DNA from: Pseudomonas izuensis
GTDB taxonomy: Bacteria > Pseudomonadota > Gammaproteobacteria > Pseudomonadales > Pseudomonadaceae
Reading direction: 5' to 3'
DNA: 57,111 nt
Assembly: GCF_009861505.1 (NCBI RefSeq)
Contig: NZ_WTFT01000034.1
Location: forward strand, 1-57,111
Below, piece after piece: positions 8,950 through 17,858 of this stretch. A program made the translations under genes and the position numbers. A model generated the notes under the pieces. The model did no database searches. It had not been told where the DNA came from and saw only the letters and a list, made by a program, of their open reading frames with translations. Position 1 is the first letter of the stretch. The number at the start of each line of letters is the position of its first letter.

Positions 8950-10143
8950 ATGACGTTCTGGTTGCGTAACGTCCGCCCCTATGGCGGCGAAATCGAAGAC
9001 ATACAGATTATTGAGGGTCGCATCGGCGATCGTCGGCCAGCCAGCGGCCATCCGGTTGCCAGCGCTGACTTTGACGGGCAGGGTCAATTGCTCGTTCCGT
9101 CGCTGGTGGAAAGCCATATCCATCTGGACAAGACTCTGTGGGGTCAGCCTTGGCGCCCGCATAGCGCAGGCCCAAACCTCAAAGCGCGCATAGCCAACGA
9201 ACGGCAAATCCTGCGCGAGCTCAAGTCACCCATTGCCGAGCGTGCAGGTGCTTTGTTGGAACAATGCATCGCGCGCGGCTCGCTGCTGTTGCGCTGTCAT
9301 GTCGACGCCGATCCCGAGTTGGGCATCGAGCATGTGCAAGCCATGCTGGCGCTGCGCGAACGCTACGCCGACCTGGTGGAAATCGAATTCGTCACCTTCC
9401 CACAGGTGGGCCTGGTCAATCGCCCCGGCGTTGAAGCATTGATGCGCGAAGCCCTGGCGCTGGGCGTCGAGGTCGTCGGGGGGCTGGACCCCTGCGGCAT
9501 CGACAATGATCCCATCGCGCACCTGACGACCCTGTTCGAGCTGGCGAGCGAGTTTGATCGCGGTATCGATATCCACCTGCATGACGGTGGCGAGCTGGGG
9601 CTTTGGCAGATCGCGCGCATCGTGGATTTCACCGAGCGCTATCAGCGTCAGGGGCGAGTCATGATCAGCCATGCGTTTTGCCTGGGCATGAAAGACTGGG
9701 CCCAGGTGCAGCCGTTGGCTGAACGCCTGGCGGCCAATCGGATTTCCCTCATGACCACGGCGCCTTCGGATATTGCCATCCCGCCCTTTAACGAGCTGCG
9801 CTCGATCGGGGTCAACGTGTGCCTCGGTTCGGATGGCATTCGCGACGCCTGGACCCCCATGGGCAATGGCGACATGCTCGAACGCGCGATGTTGCTCGCC
9901 TTGCGTTGCGGCATGCGGACGGACCTGGAGATCTGCGCAGCATTTGACGCCGCTTCCGGCAATGGGGCGCGGGCACTTGGGCGCAGTGATCACGGCCTGG
10001 CAACCGGGCAAACCGCCAACCTGTTGTTGCTGCCGGCAGAGACGCTGAGTGAGGCCGTTGTGTCTCGCCCGCTGGCGCGCACGGTGATCAGCCGCGGCGT
10101 CGTCGTGGCGAAAAATGGCAGCCTGCTGCACAGCCGTCTGTGA
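8950..10143 (+). CDS. Cytosine-deaminase-like amidohydrolase
   Basis: The 397-aa metal-dependent hydrolase is of the CodA/AtzC branch of the amidohydrolase superfamily. Metal-ligand motifs are HIH at residues 56-58 within ESHIHLDKTL, HLHDGGELG in mid-protein, ISHAFCLG, and SDGIRDAWTPMG, the counterpart of the Asp region of E. coli cytosine deaminase. The HxxE expected at the third motif reads HxxD here, so the substrate probably differs from cytosine. Start 8950 has GAGG 8 nt upstream; an in-frame extension to 8896 would cross the hairpin. It is probably co-transcribed with the ABC importer and the next amidohydrolase. Confidence 0.85.
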   Translation: MTFWLRNVRPYGGEIEDIQIIEGRIGDRRPASGHPVASADFDGQGQLLVPSLVESHIHLDKTLWGQPWRPHSAGPNLKARIANERQILRELKSPIAERAGALLEQCIARGSLLLRCHVDADPELGIEHVQAMLALRERYADLVEIEFVTFPQVGLVNRPGVEALMREALALGVEVVGGLDPCGIDNDPIAHLTTLFELASEFDRGIDIHLHDGGELGLWQIARIVDFTERYQRQGRVMISHAFCLGMKDWAQVQPLAERLAANRISLMTTAPSDIAIPPFNELRSIGVNVCLGSDGIRDAWTPMGNGDMLERAMLLALRCGMRTDLEICAAFDAASGNGARALGRSDHGLATGQTANLLLLPAETLSEAVVSRPLARTVISRGVVVAKNGSLLHSRL

Positions 10144-10171
10144 TCCCAAACATTTTCACCGGATGCCTTGT

Positions 10172-11656
10172 ATGACACATCACTACGACGTCAACGCCCC
10201 CCTCAACAAAGTCGACCTGCTGATCGAACACGGCGTGGTCATCACCGTGGATGACCAGCGGCGCGTCATCGAGGACGGCGCAGTGGCCGTGCTCGGCAAT
10301 CGCATCGTCGCGGTGGGGCGCACGGATGAAGTGCGGGCTCGCTTCACGGCTGAAAAAGTCATCGATGCCCGCAACAAGGCGGTGCTCCCGGGCTTGATCG
10401 ACAGCCACGCCCATGCCGGCCACGCCATGCTCAAAACCATCGGCGGCGCAGAAGGCAATGCCTGGATGGAGGCTTGTCAGACCATTTATACCTCGGCCTC
10501 CGGCGTGGAGTTCTGGGAGGTCGACGCCAGGTTGTCGGCGCTGGAGCGGCTGAAATGCGGCACCACCACCGGCGTGTCGCTACTGGGCGGAGGCGATTCG
10601 ATCATGCGGGTCGACGATCCGGTTTACGCGCAACGCCACGCCCGGGCCATCGCCGAAATCGGTACCCGTTCGGTGGTGGCCGTCGGCCCGTCGCGGCCAC
10701 CAGCGCCGCGCACCTACCTGGACTGGTCGACCGAACCGCCCACTCGGCGCGACGTCAGTTTCGAGACCATGTTCGAAGTCTGCGAAGAAGTCGCCAGGAC
10801 CTGCGACGGTATGGGTGATGGCCGGGTGCGCATCGCCATCACGTTGCCGGTGTACGCGCCACAATACGAGCCCGACCATCGGCAGTTGGCCCCTCTGTTT
10901 CGCCAGCAGGCACAGGATTACCGGGCGCTGGCCAATCGTTATGGCCTGACGTTCACCCAGGATGGCCACCGCGCCGGTACGCTGGCGCTGGCCCACCGCG
11001 AACTGGGCCTGCTCGGCCCGACCTCCTTCATGTCGCACTGCATTGATTTGACCGAGGAAGACATCGCCCTGTGCCGCGAGACGCAGACCAAGATCGTGCA
11101 CAACCCGAGCGCCATCATGTCGATCCTGGGTCGCTGCCCGGTGCCGGAACTGATCGAGGCCAATGTCACCGTTGCCATCGGTTCCGACGGCGCCGCCCCG
11201 GACCGTGGTTACGACATGTTCCGCCACATGTTCCAGTGCATGCACTACCACCGCCGCCATTTTCGCGACCCGGACATCCTGCCCCAGGGCAAAGTGCTGG
11301 AAATGGTCACGATCGACGCGGCCAGGGCGCTGTCGATGGAGCATGAGATCGGCTCGCTGGAAGTTGGCAAGAAAGCCGACATCATTCTGATCGACCTGTT
11401 CAAACCGCACCTGATGCCGATGAACATGCCGGTCCACCGTGTCACGTGCTTCGCCAATGGCGCGGACGTGTGTACCACCATCGTCGATGGCAGGATCCTG
11501 ATGGAAGACTACGTCGTACGCGCCGTCGACGAGGCGGCTGTGTTGGCCGCCGTGCAAGAGGAATCGGAACGCATGCTCGACCGCAGTGGCTTGCGCCATC
11601 TGACCGCCGAATCGAAAAACCTCTGGCGGGCGGCCCGCTATCACTCGGCAGGTTGA
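10172..11656 (+). CDS. ATZ/TRZ-like amidohydrolase
   Basis: The 494-aa protein belongs to the COG0402-type hydrolases that deaminate or dechlorinate purines, pterins and s-triazines. The HxH metal motif is at residues 79-81 (DSHAHAGH). A later His is likely in QDGHRAG, another in FMSHCIDL, and the Asp in IGSDGAAPD. The Glu usually found three residues after the middle His is not seen, so the active site is atypical. Start 10172 gives the normal N-terminus; GGA lies about 9 nt upstream. It follows the CodA-like gene by 28 bp and ends one base before the convergent RND gene. A second hydrolytic step in the same pathway is the natural inference. Confidence 0.85.
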   Translation: MTHHYDVNAPLNKVDLLIEHGVVITVDDQRRVIEDGAVAVLGNRIVAVGRTDEVRARFTAEKVIDARNKAVLPGLIDSHAHAGHAMLKTIGGAEGNAWMEACQTIYTSASGVEFWEVDARLSALERLKCGTTTGVSLLGGGDSIMRVDDPVYAQRHARAIAEIGTRSVVAVGPSRPPAPRTYLDWSTEPPTRRDVSFETMFEVCEEVARTCDGMGDGRVRIAITLPVYAPQYEPDHRQLAPLFRQQAQDYRALANRYGLTFTQDGHRAGTLALAHRELGLLGPTSFMSHCIDLTEEDIALCRETQTKIVHNPSAIMSILGRCPVPELIEANVTVAIGSDGAAPDRGYDMFRHMFQCMHYHRRHFRDPDILPQGKVLEMVTIDAARALSMEHEIGSLEVGKKADIILIDLFKPHLMPMNMPVHRVTCFANGADVCTTIVDGRILMEDYVVRAVDEAAVLAAVQEESERMLDRSGLRHLTAESKNLWRAARYHSAG

Positions 11657-11657
11657 G

Positions 11658-14600
11658 TTACCTTGGGGCAGCGGGGCTTGTACAAAGCGACGAGTCTACT
11701 GTCACCTGCCCGGTGTCAGTCGTCTGGCCACGACGGACCTTGAACCATGCGGCGTACAACGCCGGGACGAAGAAAATCGTCAGCAGTGTTGCCACGGTGA
11801 GACCACCCATGATCGCGATCGCCATCGGCCCCCAGAACACACTACGTGTGAGTGGAATCATGGCGAGCACGGTGGCCAGCGCCGTCAGCATCACCGGGCG
11901 TGCTCGGTGAATGGCGGCATCCAGTACAGCATTCCACGGGTCGCGCCCCTCGGTGATCTCGATTTGTATTTGATCGATCAGGATCACCGCGTTGCGCATG
12001 ATCATGCCACCCAGTGCGATAATGCCCAGGATCGCGACAAAGCCCAGCGGCGACTGGAACACCAGTAGCGCCGGCACTACGCCAATCAGGCCCAGCGGCG
12101 CGGTGAGCATCACCATCCACATGCGGGAAAAGTTCTGCAATTGCAGCATGAGCAACAGCAGGATGGTGACCAGCATCAACGGGGCTACCGCGACCAGCGC
12201 CTTGTTGGCCTTGTCACTTTCCTCAACCGCTCCGCCTACATCGATGCGGTATCCGGTCGGCAGCCTGGCTTCGATGTCCTTGAGCAATGGCAGGATTTCC
12301 TGCGTCACCGATACACCCTGTTCACCATCCTTCACGTCCGCACGCACAGTGATCGCCATATCGCGGTTGCGGCGCCACAGTACCGGCTCTTCCAGCTCAG
12401 CGCGCACCTGGGCGACTTGCGACAGCGGCACCACCGTGCCTTGGCGTGTGTAAAGGTTGATGTTTTTCAGTGTGTCGAGGTTCAAGCGTTCCTCTGGCAC
12501 GGCACGGGCCACGATGTCGATCAGGTCCTCGCGCTCACGCAGCTGCGACAGGGTTGCGCCGTTCATCACGGTCTGGGTCGCCAACGACACATCGGCCGGC
12601 GTGAGGCCGAGCGCACTCGCCTTGTCCTGATCAAGCTCCACTTTCAGCGTACGCACCGGGTCGTTCCAGTCGAGTTGGAGGTCGCGCACCTTTTGGTTGG
12701 ACGCCACTACCTTCTCCACGTCTCGGGCGATCTTGCGCACTACCTGGGTATCAGGGCCTACAACGCGGAACTGTACCGGGTAGCCGACGGGTGGCCCCAA
12801 CTCGAGCCGGGTCACGCGTATCCACGCTTGTGGGAATTGTTGGTTAGCCGTGTCCACCAGCCGCGCACGTACTCGCTCGCGTGCATCCAGATCTTTGGTC
12901 ATCACAACGAACTGGGCAAAACCCGGATTGGGCAGCTCGGGGTTGAGTGAGAGATAAAAGCGCGGTGCGCCGGCGCCGGTGTAGGCGGTATAGAAACGCA
13001 CGTCCTCGTCCTTCGCCAGGATCTCCTCCATGTGTTTGACCTGCTCGGTCGTCGCGGCGAACGAGGAGCCTTCCTTGACGCGCAGGTCAATGACCAGTTC
13101 AGGACGCGAACTGTTGGGGAAGAATTGCTGCGGCACTAGCTTGATACAGGCCAGGGCAAGCACCAGAGCGCCCACCGTCGCACCAATGACCACCCAGCGG
13201 CGCTCGATGGCGGCGTCAATCAGGCGACGCAGGCTGCGGTAGAACTTCGTATCGTGCGGATCAGCGTGCTGGTGCTTGCCCAAGTCGTTGGGCAGCATCT
13301 TGACCGCCAGGTACGGTGTGAAGATGCCAGAACAGATCCACGAGAACAGCACCGCGGCGCCAACGATCCAGAAAATGCCCCCCGCGTACTCGCCGGTGGT
13401 GGACTTCGACAGGCCGATCGGCAGGAAGCCTACGACCGTGATTAGCGCGCCGGTCAGCCGTGGCATGGCGGTGGACTGATAGGAGAAGGCGGCCGCCTTC
13501 ACGCGGTCCATGCCGGTTTCCATCTTCGCCACCATCATCTCGATAGCGATGATGGCGTCATCCACCAGCAGCCCCAATGCGATAATCAGCGAGCCGAGCG
13601 AGATACGCTCGAGGTTCCAGCCCATCGCCAGCATCACCAGCGCCACGCCACCCAGTACCAGCGGCACCGTGGCCGCGACCACCAGGCCTGCGCGCCAGCC
13701 CAGGCTGGCCAGACTGACCGCAATCACGATGACCAGCGCTTCGACCAGCGCGCGCCCGAAGTCTAGGATTGCATCCCTTACTGTGGTGGGCTGATCGGCC
13801 ACCAATTCCAGCTCCACACCATGCGGAAGTTCCGACTGGATCTTGGCGACTGCCGTGTCCATCGCCTTGCCAAGGTCCACGATGTTGCCGTCGCTGGTCA
13901 TCGTGATGCCGAGCATCAGCACGGGCTGGCCGTTGTGACGCACCGTGTAGGTCGGTGGATCCTCGAAGCCACGGGTAACGGTCGCGACGTCGCCGAGCTT
14001 GATCAGCCGCCCGCCCGCGGAGATCGGCACGTTGCGGATGGCCTCTTCGCTGGCGAACTGGCCACTCACGCGCACCATGACGCGGTCGCCATGGGTGTCG
14101 ATCTGGCCGGCGGGCAGCATGGCGTTCTGGCTCTTGAGGCTTTCGGCGATGGCCAGCGGTGTAATGCCCAGCGCTGCCAGGCGCTCGTGCGAGAACTCGA
14201 CGTAGACACGCTTGGCCTGCTTGCCGATGAGATCGATCTTCTTGACCATCGGCACCTTCAACATCTGGCGCTTGATGTCCTCGGCCGCGTCCGACAACTC
14301 GGCGTGGCCGATGCCGTCGCCTTTGACCGCATACATCAGGCCATACACGTCGCCGTACTCGTCGTTCAGGATCGGGCCGATCACGCCGTCAGGCATTTCC
14401 AGGCTCAAATCGTTGAGCTTCTTGCGCGCCTGGTACCAAGCCTCGCGCTGGTCAGCCTTGGAGGTGCCGCCACGTACGGTGAGCGTCATGCCGGCATAGC
14501 CTTGCCGCGCATAGGTAACCACCTTCTCGAAGTTGTCGATCTGCTCGAATTTCTTCTCCATGCGGTTGAGGACCTGGTCCTGCAACTGTTGGGCAGTGGC

Positions 14601-14768
14601 GCCTGGCCAGATGACCATAGCGGTCATGGAAGGCACGGAAAAGTTCGGGTCTTCCAGTTGGCCAAGCCGGGTGAAGCTGAAGGCACCGGCCACTGCAACG
14701 ATGAGCAGCATGAACAGGACAATGGCGCGGTGGCGCAATGCCCAGTCGGTGAGATTGAAGTTGCTCAT
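11658..14768 (-). CDS. RND efflux pump, inner-membrane subunit
   Basis: The 1036-aa proton-driven pump of the AcrB/TriC-like RND superfamily has an N-terminal helix followed by LGQLEDPNF and WPGAT. It has two large periplasmic domains and the paired Asp of the proton relay (LLVDDAIIAIEMM) in the fourth transmembrane helix. The length is normal. Its start overlaps the adaptor's stop by 4 nt, and it is the last gene of the operon. The LEDPNF/WPGAT N-terminus is like the TriC subgroup rather than MexB/MexF, but substrates cannot be deduced. Its stop lies one base from the convergent amidohydrolase stop. Confidence 0.93.
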   Translation of the reverse strand: MSNFNLTDWALRHRAIVLFMLLIVAVAGAFSFTRLGQLEDPNFSVPSMTAMVIWPGATAQQLQDQVLNRMEKKFEQIDNFEKVVTYARQGYAGMTLTVRGGTSKADQREAWYQARKKLNDLSLEMPDGVIGPILNDEYGDVYGLMYAVKGDGIGHAELSDAAEDIKRQMLKVPMVKKIDLIGKQAKRVYVEFSHERLAALGITPLAIAESLKSQNAMLPAGQIDTHGDRVMVRVSGQFASEEAIRNVPISAGGRLIKLGDVATVTRGFEDPPTYTVRHNGQPVLMLGITMTSDGNIVDLGKAMDTAVAKIQSELPHGVELELVADQPTTVRDAILDFGRALVEALVIVIAVSLASLGWRAGLVVAATVPLVLGGVALVMLAMGWNLERISLGSLIIALGLLVDDAIIAIEMMVAKMETGMDRVKAAAFSYQSTAMPRLTGALITVVGFLPIGLSKSTTGEYAGGIFWIVGAAVLFSWICSGIFTPYLAVKMLPNDLGKHQHADPHDTKFYRSLRRLIDAAIERRWVVIGATVGALVLALACIKLVPQQFFPNSSRPELVIDLRVKEGSSFAATTEQVKHMEEILAKDEDVRFYTAYTGAGAPRFYLSLNPELPNPGFAQFVVMTKDLDARERVRARLVDTANQQFPQAWIRVTRLELGPPVGYPVQFRVVGPDTQVVRKIARDVEKVVASNQKVRDLQLDWNDPVRTLKVELDQDKASALGLTPADVSLATQTVMNGATLSQLREREDLIDIVARAVPEERLNLDTLKNINLYTRQGTVVPLSQVAQVRAELEEPVLWRRNRDMAITVRADVKDGEQGVSVTQEILPLLKDIEARLPTGYRIDVGGAVEESDKANKALVAVAPLMLVTILLLLMLQLQNFSRMWMVMLTAPLGLIGVVPALLVFQSPLGFVAILGIIALGGMIMRNAVILIDQIQIEITEGRDPWNAVLDAAIHRARPVMLTALATVLAMIPLTRSVFWGPMAIAIMGGLTVATLLTIFFVPALYAAWFKVRRGQTTDTGQVTVDSSLCTSPAAPR

Positions 14769-15862
14769 CGGGCGGCCTGCTGCGTGGTGTCTGTTTCATT
14801 GATTGCGGCGTTGGGGAGGGCGACCTTTAATCCTGAGGTCATCTTCTGTACACCGGCCGTAACGACCAATGTGCCAGCCCGCGGCCCAGTGACGAGCACC
14901 TCGTCATTGCGATAGCCCCAGACGGCCACCCGCTCCAGATCGACCACACCTTCCGGCGAGACGGTCCAAAGCGCTGGCTGACCGCCACTTTGCGTGAGTG
15001 CCGTCGCCGGAACCGTTGCCACTGCGACACTGGTCATCACGCGCTCGGCCGTTACCGTTGCGGTGGCACCCAGTGGCAGGGCCTTGGCTGGTTTAAGTCG
15101 AGCGCGGTAGGTGCGCGTTTGCGTCGCAGCCTGTGGCGACAATTCGCGCAAGGTGGCATCGAAGCTTTCGTTTGGCGCACTGGCCAGCGCACCTTTGAAA
15201 TGCGCCTCCTTGAAGACAGACAACTGGTCTTCGGGGACATCGATGACGACCTCGGATTCGTCCGGATTGGCAATCGTAATAACCGGTTGGCCTTCTGCCA
15301 CGACTTGTCCATCTTCGATGCGTACCACCGTGACTACGCCGCTACGGGAGGCGCGCAGTACGGTGTACTTGAGGCGGTTGCGTGCGAGCTCAAGCTTTCG
15401 CGCTTCAGCCTCGGCAGTCGCATGCGTGGTCTGGGCATTGGTATGTGCACGCTCATCGTCGGCCGCGCTGACTGAGCCATCCGCCTTCAGGGCCGTCAGG
15501 CGCTGGCGATCGGATTCTGCCTGGCGCGTCTGCTCCACGGCAGCGGACCACTGCTGTTGCGACGCTTCTTCCGCGAGGCGGTAGTCGTTGTCATCCAGCA
15601 CAGCCAGGATGTCGCCTTCGTGCACCAACTGACCCACGTCGACCTTGCGTTGGGCTACCTTGCCGCCCACACGGAAGGATTGGTCGACTTCATGGCGCGA
15701 CTGCACGGTTCCCACGTAGCGACTGACGTCGCGGGCATTGTCGTAGTTGATTTCAACGGTACGTACCGCTCTGGGGACCGGCACGGACGGCTGGTCCGGG
15801 CTGCACGCGCACAGCATGGCGACGACGGCCAGGGTGCCGACCGCAGTAAGGGAATTCTTCAA
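14765..15862 (-). CDS. RND efflux periplasmic adaptor (membrane fusion protein)
   Basis: The 365-aa lipoprotein adaptor has a short signal with lipobox LCAC at about residues 17-20. The biotinyl-lipoyl-like half (VGGKVAQRKVDVGQLVHEGD) is followed by an alpha-helical hairpin around residues 95-150 and beta-barrel domains. It links the pump to the outer-membrane channel. It lies between the channel gene (31 bp upstream) and the pump gene (4-nt overlap). Confidence 0.93.
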   Translation of the reverse strand: MKNSLTAVGTLAVVAMLCACSPDQPSVPVPRAVRTVEINYDNARDVSRYVGTVQSRHEVDQSFRVGGKVAQRKVDVGQLVHEGDILAVLDDNDYRLAEEASQQQWSAAVEQTRQAESDRQRLTALKADGSVSAADDERAHTNAQTTHATAEAEARKLELARNRLKYTVLRASRSGVVTVVRIEDGQVVAEGQPVITIANPDESEVVIDVPEDQLSVFKEAHFKGALASAPNESFDATLRELSPQAATQTRTYRARLKPAKALPLGATATVTAERVMTSVAVATVPATALTQSGGQPALWTVSPEGVVDLERVAVWGYRNDEVLVTGPRAGTLVVTAGVQKMTSGLKVALPNAAINETDTTQQAAR

Positions 15863-15892
15863 GACGGTTCCTCTTTGGAAAACGACAAATGC

Positions 15893-17410
15893 TTAGGAAA
15901 GTGGTGGCCGGTCGGCTTTGACGGATGCGGTTGGGTTGGAGGGTTGTTCGAACACCTGCCAGCCACCGCCCAGTGCCTTGTAGAGCTGCACGCTGTCGAG
16001 CAGCAGTCGGGTGTTGCTTTCGTTGGAATTCAGGCGTGCCGCCAGTCGCGCCCGCTGCGAATCCAGTAAAGGCAACAGGTCAATCTGCCCGCGGTTATAG
16101 AGCGACTGGGCGCGACTTTGAGCCGACTCCGCGGAAGCAGCGGCCAATTGCAGCGACCCCGAGCGGCGGCGCTCCTGCGCAAGCGTGACAAGGGCGTTTT
16201 CCACATCCTCGAGCGCTCGCACGATGCCGTCTTCGGCGCGTAGTACTGCCTCTTGTTGAGCGCTTTCTGCCGCTTCGTTGATGGCTTGCGTGCGTCCGGC
16301 GTTGAACAGCGGCATAGCCAGCAGACCCGCGACATTGGTGAAGCGCGCAGCCCCAAGATCGGCACCGTTCAGGTTTAGGCCCTGGCGGCCGAAGGACGCG
16401 CCGAGAAAGAGTTGCGGGAACCACTCGGCTTTCGCTTGCTGGCGACGTGCATTGGCGGCATCGAGCTGCGCCATCAACGCCAGGACGTCAGGTCGGCGTT
16501 GTAGCAATTCGGCCGGCTGCCCGGGCTTGGCCTCAGGCACATCTGTCATGTCGCTGTTCGAGGGTTGAATGTTGGTGGTGTTGAAAGACTGGTCGGCGAT
16601 CAGCACCGCGATACGGTGGCGCGCCACCGTCACTTGAGTTTCCAACGGCGGAATTTGCGCCCGCGCGGACAAGGCGTCGGTTTGTGCGCGTTCGACGTCG
16701 AACGCGGAGGCCAGCCCCACCTGTTGACGCGCGGTGACCAGACGCAGCGTCTCGTCCTGCATCGCCGAGATAGCGCGCAGTGTTGCGACCTGGCGCTGTG
16801 CACCGACCAGTGAGAAGTAGTTGCTGACGACATCGCTCATCACCAGCAGGCGCACACCGCGCATGCTGTGTTCCGCGGCTAGCGCATCGGCATCCGCCGC
16901 CGCTGCGCCGGCTCGCAGGCGGCCACTCAGGTCGAGTTCCCACGAGACGTCCAGGCCCGCACTGGCGGTCTTGATATCCGGATAACCCTGTTTGACGGCC
17001 GAATTGAAGCCGGTGCTGTGGTCACTGCCGGAGACCGACGCACCGACGCTCGGAAGCAGCCAGGACTGGCTGACCGTTTCTCCGGCCCGCGCGGCACGCA
17101 GTCGCTCGGCGGCAATCTTGACGTCGCGATTCTCCCGCGCGGCTCGGCGCACCAGGTCCGTCAGCAATGGGTCGTGATAGACCTCCCACCAGGCCGCCTC
17201 GGGCTCCATCTCGGACGCCGTACTGGCGGCGAAGTTGTTTGGCACGTCGATCGAGGGTTTGAGGACCGGTGTGGAGCAGCCAGAAAGGGCGAAGGCGATC
17301 GACATGGCCAAGGCAGCCGCCATGGCAAACGCGGTCGGGCACTTGGTACGTAGTAAGGTTGTCCCACCGGCATGGCAAGGCAGCGGATGGAGGGGGGAAG
17401 GTTGGCGCAT
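15893..17410 (-). CDS. Outer-membrane efflux factor, NodT/OprM family lipoprotein
   Basis: The roughly 505-aa TolC-like channel has a lipobox (ALSGC) about 45 residues after the chosen start and two repeated OEP domains, for example ENRDVKIAAERLRAARAGE and EDVENALVTLAQERRR. The start is uncertain: 17410 has a weak GAG upstream, an internal Met (MAAALAMSIAF) would give a shorter and more usual lipoprotein signal, and a longer frame reaches 17533. It is the first gene of the RND operon and gives the pump a dedicated outer-membrane exit. Confidence 0.9.
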   Translation of the reverse strand: MRQPSPLHPLPCHAGGTTLLRTKCPTAFAMAAALAMSIAFALSGCSTPVLKPSIDVPNNFAASTASEMEPEAAWWEVYHDPLLTDLVRRAARENRDVKIAAERLRAARAGETVSQSWLLPSVGASVSGSDHSTGFNSAVKQGYPDIKTASAGLDVSWELDLSGRLRAGAAAADADALAAEHSMRGVRLLVMSDVVSNYFSLVGAQRQVATLRAISAMQDETLRLVTARQQVGLASAFDVERAQTDALSARAQIPPLETQVTVARHRIAVLIADQSFNTTNIQPSNSDMTDVPEAKPGQPAELLQRRPDVLALMAQLDAANARRQQAKAEWFPQLFLGASFGRQGLNLNGADLGAARFTNVAGLLAMPLFNAGRTQAINEAAESAQQEAVLRAEDGIVRALEDVENALVTLAQERRRSGSLQLAAASAESAQSRAQSLYNRGQIDLLPLLDSQRARLAARLNSNESNTRLLLDSVQLYKALGGGWQVFEQPSNPTASVKADRPPLS

Positions 17411-17529
17411 TAGAAATGGACTCGTGTCGTTCGAGGTGGCGTCAGCGTAGGGGGACTGTGTAGGCAAAGTCGTCAGCGAACCGTCAGCGTTCGGTCGCGA
17501 TGTGCTTTGTCTGTCGATGCGGGAAAGGA

Positions 17530-17745
17530 TCATTCACCATCGACGTCTACCGCCTGCTCACTGGCGGCTGTCACCAGATCCGCATCAATCGACTCCAGCA
17601 ACTCTTTGCCGGACGAGAACTCGCGCTGACGTCCGGTGACCAGGTTCTCCAAACGACCCACCAGGGCGCCCGGTTCGGCATCACTGCGCAGCTTGAGAAC
17701 GTAGGTGCGGCGGCTCGGGTATTTGGATTCAGGGTTAAGGCTCAT
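17530..17745 (-). CDS. Small conserved-looking protein of unknown function
   Basis: This 71-aa hydrophilic acidic protein has a basic segment (SRRTYVLKLR) and an acidic C-terminus. AGG lies 6 nt before the ATG. It has no signal peptide, membrane segment or metal motif. It sits between the large AAA regulator and the RND operon on the same strand. I recognise no family, and the function is unknown. Confidence 0.55.
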   Translation of the reverse strand: MSLNPESKYPSRRTYVLKLRSDAEPGALVGRLENLVTGRQREFSSGKELLESIDADLVTAASEQAVDVDGE

Positions 17746-17858
17746 CGCAGACCTGGGATCAAGAAAGTTCGATGCCAGCGTAAGCCGTCCCCCTGGGTCG
17801 AGTCGTAAGCAAAAGGTCAGACTTCGGTCGGTTCACCTTTGCTCTCACAACCGTCACT

